DNA of 64,000 nt from Chryseobacterium tagetis. GTDB taxonomy: Bacteria > Bacteroidota > Bacteroidia > Flavobacteriales > Weeksellaceae. The stretch lies in contig NZ_JAERSE020000005.1 in assembly GCF_016735585.2 (NCBI RefSeq), positions 1 through 64,000 on the forward strand, written 5' to 3'. Below are positions 1 to 9,381 of this stretch, in pieces; positions within the stretch are counted from its first letter, which is position 1; each line of letters begins with the position of its first letter. Position numbers and translations under genes: made by a program. Below the pieces are notes generated by a model. That model had not been told where the DNA came from and did not search any database. It was given only the letters and a program-made list of their open reading frames with translations.

Positions 1-1
1 G

Positions 2-130
2 CTTCAGAGTTTAAAAACAAAGAATAAGGTAACGAAGATCAATACGCAACCTCTGATACAGGGGGCTTACCTGATTACGATAAAAACAGATACGAACAAA
101 ACGGCGAATGCTAAACTGATTAAGAAATAA
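2..130 (+). CDS. C-terminal tail of a T9SS-sorted secreted protein (partial)
   Basis: The open frame from the window edge to TAA at 128-130 encodes 42 residues ending in ...GAYLITIKTDTNKTANAKLIKK. The pattern G-x-Y-L-I-x-I followed by a short basic K-L-I-K-K end is typical of the type A C-terminal sorting domain that directs Bacteroidetes proteins through the type IX secretion system to the cell surface. Only the sorting tail is visible, so the passenger function is unknown. It ends 2 bp before the next gene, which suggests cotranscription with the RHS genes. Confidence 0.75.
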   Translation, partial: LQSLKTKNKVTKINTQPLIQGAYLITIKTDTNKTANAKLIKK

Positions 131-132
131 AT

Positions 133-2937
133 ATGATGAAAAGAATACATTACATACCATTACTTCTATTTATTTTATGTGCCGGGCGGTTGGCTTCCCA
201 GACCGGAGAAAGCTATATGGCGGCGCCTTCGGCAGCTTCGGTCACAAGCTTTGTGAATGCCCCAGTTTCTTTATCCACAGGGATTCCGGATATCAATATC
301 CCGTTTTTTTCATTACCGGCCCGCAATCCGTCGGTAGGGATCAATATCGGAATTTCCTATCACCCCAATAATTCCTTCAAGGGAAGTAAGGCAACAGATG
401 TAGGATCAGGATGGTCTTTATATGGGGGAAGCTGCCTGATATACAGGGAAACCAATCCTTACAACGGTATTCCTACCGATGCCTACTATTATAGCTTTAT
501 GGGTAGAAATGGGAAATTTTTGCTAAAACCTGATGATCAGGGAGTGAAGACCGTTTTTCCTCTTACGTATGATAAACTCCAGATTACCTATACAGAAGCC
601 AGCAACAGTTTTCGAATTATAGATCCGTCAGGAAATGAGTTTTTATTTGATAAGGTGGATAAAGCCTATTCGGGAAGCCAGTCTACCCCTACCTATTATA
701 CCTCTGCTTATTATTTATCTAAAGTGAAAGATGTGCAGCAGGCTGATATTTTAACATTTGATTATATTGAAGATAATTACCTTCTGAATCCCGCTTCATT
801 AATAAGAGTAAAAAGTCTGAAGCTGAGTAAGATCACTTCACCCGACTATGGTTCTATTGAATTGACGTACAACCTGGACACCTCTTTACGTAAGAAGATG
901 TCTGATCCTTTTTGGCTGCAACGCGTTGATCTGAAAAACAAAGCCGGAAAAACCATTCAGAAATATACCCTTCAGAATGAGCTTGGAAGCTATATATACC
1001 ATGACCTCAGTATTTCTTCCTGTGTACCGGAGAGCTCCGATACCGGATTGTACGAGAAAAGAATCCTGCGTTCGGTAAGAAAATATGGTACGGGTGATCT
1101 CTTTGAACAAACCAGTTTTGAGTACAACACAAGCTCTTTTAGCCAGAATTACTGGTCATATCTTGCATGCAACTGCTTACCCAATGAAGATGAAAACCCA
1201 AAATATCTGAGGATCGGCTTACTCAGTACCATACAGTATCCTACAGGTGGAAAGACCCGGTATGAATTTGAGCCCAATACCTATGGCGTGAAAAAAACCA
1301 ATATCTTTGATCCCTTTACACTGGATTGGAGTACCAATTATATTCCGCCCTACACTTTACAGGACCGCGATGCGCAGATTCTGGAAGATGTGGGAACATT
1401 CAGTTTCGACAGTCATAATGGCTACAGCGGTACGTTCCAGCTGAGTGCCAATCCGGATGATGCACAGGGCGCGAGCTACCTGATGTACTGTGTGAATGTG
1501 GATGTTCTGTATACCGATAGCCCAGCGTGGGATCCAGGTATGACTCCCACCGCAGATGTAAAATTGGTTTCAGGGGTTTATGACAATGCAGGTAACGAGA
1601 TCTTTATGCCGGGCACCAATACCTACCAGTTCATAGGAACGGGAGGGGCAGGTACGGTGAACGTAAAGAGAATACGTTATAAATCTCTTCCTTTACCCAA
1701 TTACAGCACAGGAAACGGAGTCCGTATAAAAAAGATTGAATTTCTGGATCATGAGGTCGTTATTCCTACCGAAACCAGAAGCTACTCTTATCAGCTGTTT
1801 GATAATACCAGCCTGACCAGCGGAAGGCTCTACAACCTGGAGGGGGATAACCCGGTTGTTTATAAAAACGTAACAGAAACGGTAGGTACCAATAAAGGCT
1901 ATACACAATATTATTTTAAAAGACTGGAAGACGTTCCTGAAAACGTAGATGTGGACGGTAATTTTACCGGGGATAATATTGCGCATTACAACACTTTGAG
2001 ATATGGGCTTCTGGAGAAAAGAGAAATGTATGATGCTGCCCATACAAAGGTAGCACAGGAAGAAAATACCTTTGAATATTATCCTGTGGGAGACTTTTAT
2101 CTGCTCAATAATTATTCTTCCAGCACTCAGGTAAAAAATTCAGTGATCAGAAAGCAGGTGAATCTTTCCACCTCATTTGCAGGAGCAGACCAGATTGCTA
2201 CTACCGTAGAATCTACAAGAGATATTAAAGATCTTAATATTATCAACAAAAAAACCACCACTCCCGAAGGAGATGTAATGGAAGAGAATTACACCTACTC
2301 CAAAGCAAGTGATCTTCGGCTTTGGATGGCCAATGTAAGAGACAGGGTCATTACTTCCGAGACCAAGAAAAACGGAGTGGTGATTGCTAAGGGTAAAACC
2401 CTGTATGAAGATACCTCACACTTTTATCCTACCTCTCAGATAAGCTACCTGCCGGATGATCTTTCGCAGTCTGTGAAAAACATCTCGTATGATCTTTATG
2501 ATGATAAAGGGAACCCGGTTCAGTACACCTCATTTCCGGAAGTAGGCTCTACGGGAGTCCCGACAACAATTATTTATGGATATAATAAAACGTTGCCTAT
2601 TGCGAAAATAGAAGGCGCTAAGCTTTCGGATATTCCTACGGCGCTTATCACAGCTATCGTGAATGCTTCCAATGAAGATGGGGATGCATTACCAGCAACA
2701 GAAGAAGCAAAGGAGAATGCCCTGATCGGTGCCTTGAATACCTTTAAAAGTGATGCTTCACTTCAGAATTTTATGGTGACATGTTATACCCATAATCCAT
2801 TAATAGGAATTACGACGGCTATACCGCCTAACGGAATCATGGAGCTTTACAAATACGACTCGTACAACAGGCTGCTGAAGACAGTAGATGTCAACGGAAA
2901 CATCATAAAAGAATATCAGTATAACTACAAACAATAA
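133..2937 (+). CDS. RHS-related exported protein (934 aa)
   Basis: The N-terminus (residues 1-23, hydrophobic, ending ASQ) is a signal peptide. The body is rich in Tyr, Asn and Thr with many beta-strand-like segments. The C-terminus carries a YD-type repeat unit (KYDSYNRLLKTVDVNGNIIKEYQYN), the hallmark of RHS shell proteins. No catalytic motif is evident. It lies directly upstream of a DUF6443/RHS-core protein, with 8 bp between them, so the two are probably cotranscribed and may build one large surface or secreted assembly (inference). The start could be Met1 or Met2 (ATGATG). Base composition is visibly more GC-rich than the toxin tip downstream. Confidence 0.75.
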   Translation: MMKRIHYIPLLLFILCAGRLASQTGESYMAAPSAASVTSFVNAPVSLSTGIPDINIPFFSLPARNPSVGINIGISYHPNNSFKGSKATDVGSGWSLYGGSCLIYRETNPYNGIPTDAYYYSFMGRNGKFLLKPDDQGVKTVFPLTYDKLQITYTEASNSFRIIDPSGNEFLFDKVDKAYSGSQSTPTYYTSAYYLSKVKDVQQADILTFDYIEDNYLLNPASLIRVKSLKLSKITSPDYGSIELTYNLDTSLRKKMSDPFWLQRVDLKNKAGKTIQKYTLQNELGSYIYHDLSISSCVPESSDTGLYEKRILRSVRKYGTGDLFEQTSFEYNTSSFSQNYWSYLACNCLPNEDENPKYLRIGLLSTIQYPTGGKTRYEFEPNTYGVKKTNIFDPFTLDWSTNYIPPYTLQDRDAQILEDVGTFSFDSHNGYSGTFQLSANPDDAQGASYLMYCVNVDVLYTDSPAWDPGMTPTADVKLVSGVYDNAGNEIFMPGTNTYQFIGTGGAGTVNVKRIRYKSLPLPNYSTGNGVRIKKIEFLDHEVVIPTETRSYSYQLFDNTSLTSGRLYNLEGDNPVVYKNVTETVGTNKGYTQYYFKRLEDVPENVDVDGNFTGDNIAHYNTLRYGLLEKREMYDAAHTKVAQEENTFEYYPVGDFYLLNNYSSSTQVKNSVIRKQVNLSTSFAGADQIATTVESTRDIKDLNIINKKTTTPEGDVMEENYTYSKASDLRLWMANVRDRVITSETKKNGVVIAKGKTLYEDTSHFYPTSQISYLPDDLSQSVKNISYDLYDDKGNPVQYTSFPEVGSTGVPTTIIYGYNKTLPIAKIEGAKLSDIPTALITAIVNASNEDGDALPATEEAKENALIGALNTFKSDASLQNFMVTCYTHNPLIGITTAIPPNGIMELYKYDSYNRLLKTVDVNGNIIKEYQYNYKQ

Positions 2938-2945
2938 CCATCATC

Positions 2946-5900
2946 ATGAAAAAATTAATTCTATTCCTTTTGTTGTTTGTAGCACAAAGCATTTGGGCAC
3001 AGATACCAACAGCCAGCGAAAATTATGTTTCTACAAAAGTATATCTTTCTGCAGACGGTAGTAAAAAAACAGAAACCGTACAGTATTTTGACGGGTTGGG
3101 AAGAGCCAAAGAAGTCATTCAGGTAAAAGCAACCCCTCTGGGAAAAGATTTGGTAGTACCTGTAGTGTATGACCAACAGGGAAGGGCTACCAAAACTTTG
3201 TTACCCGTTCCAGTGGCTACTGCCAATTCGGGCATACATGGCACAGATGAAAATACGGTGAACAGTTATTACGGAGGTGCCAATGCATTTTCTGATCAAA
3301 AGCTGGAAAGCTCTCCTTTGGCCAGGGTACTCGAAGTAGCCGGTCCCGGAACTGAATGGGCGATGGCAACGGGACATACTACCAAGATGCAGTATCTCAC
3401 CAATACAACAGGGGATCAGGTAAAGAAATACAACACCTCGGTGTCCTGGAGCAATGCTACCCTTACCACCAATATTAGCAATGTCTCTTATTATAATGCC
3501 AATCAGCTTTCTAAGAACAGAGTAACCGATGAAAACGGAAACATCACCACAGACTTTAAAAATTCTGAAGGGAAAACCATCTTATTGAGAAAAGGAGAGG
3601 GAGCCGATAAGTTAGATACATATTACATCTATAATAATTACGGGCAGCTTGCTTTTGTGATCTCTCCCAAGGCCGATCAACAGATCACAATAAACAGCAA
3701 TACCATAACAGGTCAGATTTTGGATGATCTCTGCTACCGATATGTGTATGATAATAAATTCAGGCTCGTAGAAAAAAAGCTTCCGGGCAAAGGCTGGGAA
3801 TATATGGTCTATGACCGTCAGAACCGTCTGGTAGCCTCTCAGGATACCAATATGAGAAATAATCCTGCTCATCCTAACACATGGCTGTTTACCCGTTATG
3901 ATAAATATGGAAGGGTAGTGTATACCGGGCAGTTTACAGGAAGTACAAGATTGCAGGAGCAAAGTAATGCCAATGCAAAAGAACTGAATAATGAAAGCAG
4001 AAGTACGACTGCTTTCACCCTGAACGGGCAGGAGATCTTTTATACCAATACCGCTTATCCTTCTGCAGTATTTACTCCTTATTCAGTTAATTATTACGAT
4101 ACATATCCTTTCAGCGGCCTGGGAGGAGGTAACTATCCTTTACTTACGGAAGTATTATCGTTTTACATGACGAATACTACGCAGTCATTTTCCAGTAATG
4201 GAGTGAATAGTATGAGGAACCTGAAGTTGATGCCGACTTCATCCTATGTTAAAAATCTGGATGATGACAGCTGGTCTGCTTCCCATATCTGGTACGATGC
4301 CTTGCTGAGACCCATTGGAAGTAAGAATATTAACTATTTAGGAGGCTATACCAACACCGAAAAAGAGCTTGATTTTTCAGGAGCGGTATTGCGTGCCAAT
4401 ACCTTTCATAAAAAAACAAATGCAAGTAATGAAACCGTTATCAAAGAAAGGTTTACCTATGACGATCAGTACAGAGTAAGACAGCACTACCATCAGGTCA
4501 ACGGCAACAACGAAGAGCTTCTTGCGGAATATACATATAACGAACTTGGGCAGGTTTCCAAAAAATCAGTAGGTAACGGGATTCAGGATGTTGAATATAC
4601 TTACAATATCAGAGGGACGGTAACCAAGGTTAATGACCCTTCCAATTTGAATGGTAAGCTTTTCGGGTACGAGTTGAAATTTGCTTCTACTTCCGATGCA
4701 TCAGTGGCGCCTGCCAATTACAATGGGAACATCACCGAAATGATCTGGAAAAGTACCAATGATAACCTCCTGAAAAAATACAGCTATCGCTATGATCAGT
4801 ACAACAGATTATTGGCAGGATTGTACCAGGAACCTGAAACCACGATTCCTCAGAATGGTTTCTACAATGAAACCATGAGCTATGATGCCAACGGAAATAT
4901 TGCTGGTCTTCAGAGAAACCAGAAAAACTCTGGTGGTTTTGCCCAGCAAATTGATAACCTTACCTATGCTTATGCAGGAAACAGGCTTCTGACGGTAACC
5001 GACAGTTCCAAAAACTATGCAGGCTATCCCGATGTCTCAGGAAATACCATTGCGTATGATGACAACGGAAATATGAAAGATCATATTGATAAAGGGATAT
5101 TACAGATTGATTATAATCTTCTGAATCTTCCGAAATATGTTAAGTTCAATCAGGCTGTGGCAAGCCGAGGAGGAGCATTATATGTGAATTCTACCTTTTT
5201 ATACAGGGCAGATGGGGTGAAACTGAAAAAACTGCATCAATATAAAGATGGAACTAATGAATATCTGGCTACAAAAACTACAGATTATCTGGATGGTTTT
5301 CAATACGAAGGAGATGCTACCTTGGCGAATCCTATGGCAGTAGCTTCTTTAAAGTTTGTTCCCACTTCGGAGGGCTATTATAATTTTGAAAATAATAAGT
5401 ATATTTACAGCTATACCGACCATTTGGGGAATGTACGTGTTAGTTACACTCGAAATACAACGAGTGGCAGCGCAGAAGCTCTTGAAGAAAACAATTACTA
5501 TCCTTTTGGCTTAAGACAAACACCTGCCATTGGAGTAGGAAATCCTGCTTATAAATACCAGTACAACGGTAAAGAATTGCAGGGAGAAACCGGCTGGAGT
5601 GATTACGGGGCAAGAATGTATATGTCTGACATCGGAAGATGGGGGGGTATTGATCCTCTGGCAGAAAAGGCAAGAAGGTTCACTCCATACCATTATGGGA
5701 ATAATAACCCGATACGATTTACAGATCCTGATGGGATGCAATCTTGGGATAATCTAAGTACCTACAACGCCGGTAGTTCTGTAGCAAGTTTTTTACAAAG
5801 ATCCGGAGTAGATGAAGAATACATGCCGAAGTTATATGCAGATAGCAGCGGAATGATGATTGTGAATACGGGGTTAGGTAACGATGGTGAAGGCGGCGGA

Positions 5901-6539
5901 GGCGGAGCAACTATTGGTGAACTTATGGATAATTTAGGAATTACAGCAGGTAGTATTGAGTCTTATATGCAAGCTGGATTTGTTTTAAGTTTAAAACAAC
6001 AACTAATAGATGCGGGATGGGACGATCCTGCCCATACTAAAGCTAAATTTGATGATATTTATGAACTAGTTAAAAAAGTACCTGAGTTAAAAAGGTTATT
6101 CGAAAAATTTACAACTGAAAGATCTATTAAATTTCAAAACGGGGGTACTCAATTTCCAGGTGAATATTTACAAGGAACTAATATAGTTGCTTTTGATATG
6201 AAACAAATATCTAATATATTACAGCTTGCCTTTACTGGAGGACATGAAATGTTGCACTTACATGATGCTTACTATATTAATAGAAGTTTACGAGATGTTT
6301 TTGGTATAACTACTGTTGGTACGGCAGCTATTTCATTGTATGGTGAATATCGTTCTTATACATGGATGAATAATGTAGGGTATCAAGATGCGAAAGGGAA
6401 TAGTGTAAATGTTTTAGGAGTTGTTAAATATTACTCAGAAAGATTAAATGTGGAAACTAAAAGTAATATTGGAACAAGAGCTTATGAAATGTTATTGAAA
6501 AATTTAAATATGTTAAATAATAAATACAAAATACCATGA
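2946..6539 (+). CDS. DUF6443/RHS repeat protein with putative metallopeptidase toxin tip
   Basis: The protein has 1197 residues. Residues 1-19 form a signal peptide (…SIWAQ). About 20-170 fits the DUF6443 N-terminal region (VQYFDGLGR, YDQQGR). Many YD repeats follow. The RHS-associated core lies at about 815-931 (YTDHLGNVRVSY, YYPFGLRQ, YNGKELQ, YGARMY, GGIDPLAE, NPIRFTDPDGM). The core marks where variable tips are swapped in polymorphic toxins. The 266-residue tip after it is distinctly more AT-rich and contains H1100-E-M-L-H1104 followed by LHD, matching the HExxH zinc-protease signature. This suggests a metallopeptidase effector, but the fold is not recognised and activity is inference. 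A small exported gene overlaps its stop by 4 bp. Confidence 0.85.
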   Translation: MKKLILFLLLFVAQSIWAQIPTASENYVSTKVYLSADGSKKTETVQYFDGLGRAKEVIQVKATPLGKDLVVPVVYDQQGRATKTLLPVPVATANSGIHGTDENTVNSYYGGANAFSDQKLESSPLARVLEVAGPGTEWAMATGHTTKMQYLTNTTGDQVKKYNTSVSWSNATLTTNISNVSYYNANQLSKNRVTDENGNITTDFKNSEGKTILLRKGEGADKLDTYYIYNNYGQLAFVISPKADQQITINSNTITGQILDDLCYRYVYDNKFRLVEKKLPGKGWEYMVYDRQNRLVASQDTNMRNNPAHPNTWLFTRYDKYGRVVYTGQFTGSTRLQEQSNANAKELNNESRSTTAFTLNGQEIFYTNTAYPSAVFTPYSVNYYDTYPFSGLGGGNYPLLTEVLSFYMTNTTQSFSSNGVNSMRNLKLMPTSSYVKNLDDDSWSASHIWYDALLRPIGSKNINYLGGYTNTEKELDFSGAVLRANTFHKKTNASNETVIKERFTYDDQYRVRQHYHQVNGNNEELLAEYTYNELGQVSKKSVGNGIQDVEYTYNIRGTVTKVNDPSNLNGKLFGYELKFASTSDASVAPANYNGNITEMIWKSTNDNLLKKYSYRYDQYNRLLAGLYQEPETTIPQNGFYNETMSYDANGNIAGLQRNQKNSGGFAQQIDNLTYAYAGNRLLTVTDSSKNYAGYPDVSGNTIAYDDNGNMKDHIDKGILQIDYNLLNLPKYVKFNQAVASRGGALYVNSTFLYRADGVKLKKLHQYKDGTNEYLATKTTDYLDGFQYEGDATLANPMAVASLKFVPTSEGYYNFENNKYIYSYTDHLGNVRVSYTRNTTSGSAEALEENNYYPFGLRQTPAIGVGNPAYKYQYNGKELQGETGWSDYGARMYMSDIGRWGGIDPLAEKARRFTPYHYGNNNPIRFTDPDGMQSWDNLSTYNAGSSVASFLQRSGVDEEYMPKLYADSSGMMIVNTGLGNDGEGGGGGATIGELMDNLGITAGSIESYMQAGFVLSLKQQLIDAGWDDPAHTKAKFDDIYELVKKVPELKRLFEKFTTERSIKFQNGGTQFPGEYLQGTNIVAFDMKQISNILQLAFTGGHEMLHLHDAYYINRSLRDVFGITTVGTAAISLYGEYRSYTWMNNVGYQDAKGNSVNVLGVVKYYSERLNVETKSNIGTRAYEMLLKNLNMLNNKYKIP

Positions 6540-7084
6540 GAATAGTCAAAAAAATTTATTGGGTAATTATTCTGCTGACTATAAATATATATTCACAGAG
6601 TACTCTATCACTAAAACTTACAGATGGGGAATATCTTACTAAAAATATTGAAATTGAATTAGTAAATAATACAAATAAAAAATGTGTAATTCCCATTGAT
6701 AAAACAGACTTTCAACCTTATTCTTCAAAGAGGGTAACTTCTTTAAAACCATTGATAGAAGTTAAACAAAATGGTCGGCAAGTAAAATTTACAAATAGAT
6801 TTGCAGAATTAAAAGAAAATGAAATTCAAATTATAAATGAAGGAAAAAAACTTTCGGGTTATATAGAAAAAAATGAGATTATTGAAATTAAACCAATGGA
6901 AGTTTTTAAAATTGTAATTCCTTTTAACCCTTTTTCATTTAATGTTAAAAACTATATATATAATTCATATCAGATTTTATTTGATAAGGACTATGAATTA
7001 AAAATTTATTTAAAAACAAAAAAAAGCACTTGTTTTGGTAAAATAATTGAAAGTAATGTTGTTACTACTCGTTGGAAACAATAA
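6536..7084 (+). CDS. Small exported protein, candidate immunity partner of the RHS tip
   Basis: The start overlaps the RHS stop codon (ATGA), so translation is probably coupled. The 182-residue product has a signal peptide (about residues 1-20, ending IYSQS) and no lipobox Cys. The mature part is strand-rich and basic, with no motif I recognise. Codon use is very AT-rich like the toxin tip, which suggests the two arrived together. Position directly after a polymorphic-toxin tip is the usual place of an immunity gene, and export would suit a toxin acting in the periplasm or at the surface. Function is inferred from context alone. Confidence 0.6.
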   Translation: MRIVKKIYWVIILLTINIYSQSTLSLKLTDGEYLTKNIEIELVNNTNKKCVIPIDKTDFQPYSSKRVTSLKPLIEVKQNGRQVKFTNRFAELKENEIQIINEGKKLSGYIEKNEIIEIKPMEVFKIVIPFNPFSFNVKNYIYNSYQILFDKDYELKIYLKTKKSTCFGKIIESNVVTTRWKQ

Positions 7085-7095
7085 AAATAGATACA

Positions 7096-7207
7096 ATGCT
7101 TCAGAATAGTATTGACATTTTTATATGACCAATCTATTGATGGTCTTAATTTAAATAAATCAGATTTTATCACGAATGAAGAATTCAATAAAGTTTGGAA
7201 TAATTAA
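7096..7207 (+). pseudogene. Frameshifted remnant of a small gene
   Basis: ATG at 7096 opens MLQNSIDIF and then hits TGA at 7126. In a different frame, from about 7121, the sequence reads LYDQSIDGLNLNKSDFITN and on to EEFNKVWNN, ending in TAA at 7205-7207. Joined by one frameshift near 7120, these give a plausible C-terminal piece of a protein. The locus just downstream of a toxin-immunity pair is where orphan or decayed immunity genes often sit. The family is not recognised. Confidence 0.35.
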
Positions 7208-7234
7208 AAAAAGCCCCGTGTCGGGGCTTTTTTT
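7206..7234 (+). terminator. Rho-independent terminator after the RHS locus
   Basis: The hairpin has stem AAGCCCCG / CGGGGCTT extended by paired A and T runs (about 13 bp in all), loop TGT, and a T-run to 7234. It ends the RHS/immunity transcript immediately before the left end of the proposed mobile element. Confidence 0.9.
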
Positions 7235-7237
7235 ATT

Positions 7238-7249
7238 AATCATTTTGAT
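7238..7249 (+). repeat. Left attachment-site repeat (attL candidate)
   Basis: AATCATTTTGAT is identical to 14209-14220 in direct orientation. It lies 3 bp after the T-run of the RHS-locus terminator, so the ancestral site probably lay between that terminator and the tRNA-Gln. Confidence 0.55.
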
Positions 7250-7352
7250 GTTTTTCTACAATGCCAAACAAAGACACCTAATACAAATATTTTAACTGCT
7301 GTAAAATGGACAAGTATTTTGAGGTTTTCTAAAACATCAAAATGAAAACCTC
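7240..7352. repeat. Nested inverted repeats upstream of the relaxase gene (oriT or regulatory candidate)
   Basis: TCATTTTGATGTTTT (7240-7254) is perfectly inverted at 7331-7345, which includes the mob start codon. A second pair, GAGGTTTTC (7321-7329) and GAAAACCTC (7344-7352), also brackets the start. Relaxases of the MobV type usually act on an oriT with inverted repeats just upstream of their own gene, so this is the best oriT candidate here. The right arms overlap the start codon and could also control translation. The nick site cannot be assigned by eye. Confidence 0.45.
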
Positions 7353-8505
7353 CATCAATTTCAAAGCAGTAAAATCCGATTCCGAAGCCCACAACTTTCG
7401 AAGAAAAACCTTTGATTATATCCGAAAAGATTTAACAGGAAAAAACGAATACTGGTCGGAAGAAAAACTTTCAGGTAGACTTCATAAAATAGAAGCCTAC
7501 TGCAAAGAAAAATCGGGTAGAAAATTACAGAAAAACGCAATGCCAATTCGTGAAGCGGTGGTTGTCATTAAAGAAAATACGACCATGCAGGATTTGCATA
7601 AACTTTCCAAAAGATTGGAAGAAGAACTCAGCATCAGAATTTTTCAGATTGCAATCCATAAGGACGAAGGACATTTTGATAGGGGAACTAAAGAATGGAA
7701 AGCAAATTACCATGCTCATTTAGTAGCTGACTGGCAGGATTTAGAAACAGGGAAAACATTAAAACATCAGTCCTTCCATTATTCAAAAATGCAGGATATT
7801 ACGGCTGAATGTTTGGATATGGAAAGAGGAGTGGAAGGATCAAAAGGAAGACTTGAAGCTATTGAATTTAAAATTCAAAAAAAGGAAGAAGAATATCTTC
7901 AGTTACAAGATAAAATCAAGGATTTGAAAACTGAAATAGATTCCAAAAAATTTGAAGATCTTATCGTGAAGGAAAATGATTTTTTGGGATTTAACAGAAT
8001 TAAAACAGATAAAACAATTGATAATTATGAGAAAGTTTTTAAATCATATATGATTCAATTGATGAAGGCTAAAGAAATCTTACAGTCAAAAAACAAACTC
8101 ATTTCAGAATTACAGGAAAGAAATGCAAGTCTTAAAAAAGAAATAGCAGGACTCAAGAATAAATTATCCAATGTACTTTCCAGTACTGCCATTAACCTTT
8201 CCGAAAGAGAGCAATATTTACGGTCAGTAAAAGACACTTTGATAAAAGCTCTGCAATTTGAAAAGCTGAAACAGCCACAACTATTTAAAACGAGCAAAGA
8301 AAATATGATTGGACTGGTTGATACAATCTGTCAAAAAGTTTCTGTAGAAAACCAAATTCCTCTCTCTGCTTTTGAAGAACTTTTAAAAGAAAAGGATATG
8401 GTAAACGAAGTATTTTCCTTATTTAATTTTGATCATAATCTTACTTACAATCATTCTGATGAAATCATCCTTCCGGAAAAGAAGAAAAAGAGAAGACGGT
8501 TATAA
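7342..8505 (+). CDS. mobV: MobV/Pre-Mob family relaxase
   Basis: The 387-residue product matches the plasmid recombination/mobilization (Pre/Mob, MobV) family. It has an N-terminal basic region, HKDEGHFD at 106-113, and the metal-binding motif NYHAHLVADW at 122-131, as in relaxases that use His residues to hold the divalent ion. Residues about 170-280 are a long charged coiled coil, and the C-terminus is basic (KKKKRRRL). The family nicks oriT and pilots DNA during transfer, using another element's conjugation apparatus. It is the leftmost gene of the element and is read away from its end. Confidence 0.88.
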   Translation: MKTSINFKAVKSDSEAHNFRRKTFDYIRKDLTGKNEYWSEEKLSGRLHKIEAYCKEKSGRKLQKNAMPIREAVVVIKENTTMQDLHKLSKRLEEELSIRIFQIAIHKDEGHFDRGTKEWKANYHAHLVADWQDLETGKTLKHQSFHYSKMQDITAECLDMERGVEGSKGRLEAIEFKIQKKEEEYLQLQDKIKDLKTEIDSKKFEDLIVKENDFLGFNRIKTDKTIDNYEKVFKSYMIQLMKAKEILQSKNKLISELQERNASLKKEIAGLKNKLSNVLSSTAINLSEREQYLRSVKDTLIKALQFEKLKQPQLFKTSKENMIGLVDTICQKVSVENQIPLSAFEELLKEKDMVNEVFSLFNFDHNLTYNHSDEIILPEKKKKRRRL

Positions 8506-8735
8506 ATCAGACGAACAAAAAATCATAAAAAGAAATCAAAGGTATAGTTTCATATTTTGAAAAAGACAAGTTCAAGTCCTGAAGGATATGCTAAAAAATC
8601 TCCACCTTGCAGGTCGTATTTTTCATCATAAACTTGCTTTTGAAAATCTTACACAATAGAAAATGGACTTTCTTTTTTCTCTTTTTTTCTTTTGAAATAA
8701 CTATTCCTTTCAGTCATTCATACAGCAATAAACAA

Positions 8736-8766
8736 ATACGGCTCAACCATCATAGTTGAGCCGTAT
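8736..8766. terminator. Convergent-gene hairpin between mob and the XRE regulator
   Basis: A perfect 12-bp stem (ATACGGCTCAAC / GTTGAGCCGTAT) encloses a 7-nt loop. It sits between two converging genes and can act on both, though the flanking T-runs are weak. The remaining non-coding stretch 8506-8735 contains no ORF or RNA I can support; a T-rich run at 8669-8692 is the only notable feature. Confidence 0.65.
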
Positions 8767-8802
8767 CAAGGAAAAAGTAATTATCCCAAATTACTCATTT
8801 TT

Positions 8803-9207
8803 TTATTTGTTGATTAACTTTTCAAGTCTTGCCATCATTTCATCTTTCTCCTTTAACATTCTTTCATACAAAGCAATCTTTTCTTCGTGAAGTTTGATAA
8901 TTTCCTGTACTGGGTTGATATTGAATGTTCCTCCAGAATTACCAATGAAAGCTTCGTCATGAAAAGTATTAGAAATAATATTGATAGCTTGTTCCTCATC
9001 AAAATTCTGAAAAGCCTCTACAGGAATTTTCAGCGCATTAGAAATTGCCTTTAGAAGATCTTCTTCGATGACATCTTTCTGTTCCAACAGAGAAATTTTC
9101 TTTTGATTCCAGTCTTCTCCCAGATCAAAAGCCAATGCTTCCTGCTTAATCCCCAGCATTTCTCTGAATCTTTTCACATTTCTTCCCTGATGTATTTTGT
9201 GTTCCAT
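8803..9207 (-). CDS. XRE-family helix-turn-helix regulator with coiled-coil tail
   Basis: The 134-residue product has a Cro/C1-type HTH at about residues 8-65 (NVKRFREMLGIKQEALAFDL, then the recognition-helix region WNQKKISLLEQK). After it come a Gly/Asn linker (IGNSGGTFNINP) and a C-terminal charged helix (EEKIALYERMLKEKDEMMARLEKL) suited to dimerization. Such proteins are common in Bacteroidetes mobile elements. It diverges from the cargo operon that begins near 9382, so it may repress that operon; this is inference from position. Confidence 0.85.
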   Translation of the reverse strand: MEHKIHQGRNVKRFREMLGIKQEALAFDLGEDWNQKKISLLEQKDVIEEDLLKAISNALKIPVEAFQNFDEEQAINIISNTFHDEAFIGNSGGTFNINPVQEIIKLHEEKIALYERMLKEKDEMMARLEKLINK

Positions 9208-9381
9208 GAGTAGTCAAATTTTTGAAGGCTTAAAGATAGAGCCATTCTGTTACAATGTTTGAAGAGTAAAGTTAAAAAAATATCCGGTAAAATATCCCTT
9301 TTTAAAGATATAATATGCGGTTTCTGTATAGATTATCTGTTTTTGATGACTGTAATTCGTGATCATATAAATGTATGCATC

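Noticed and set aside
1693..2043. Antisense frame within the RHS-related gene
   Set aside because: Shadow of a clear coding gene; no start context or coding character.
9259..9381. Upstream extension of the first cargo gene
   Set aside because: The frame is open but the segment lies in the divergent promoter region facing the XRE regulator and lacks coding character; ATG 9382 is preferred.
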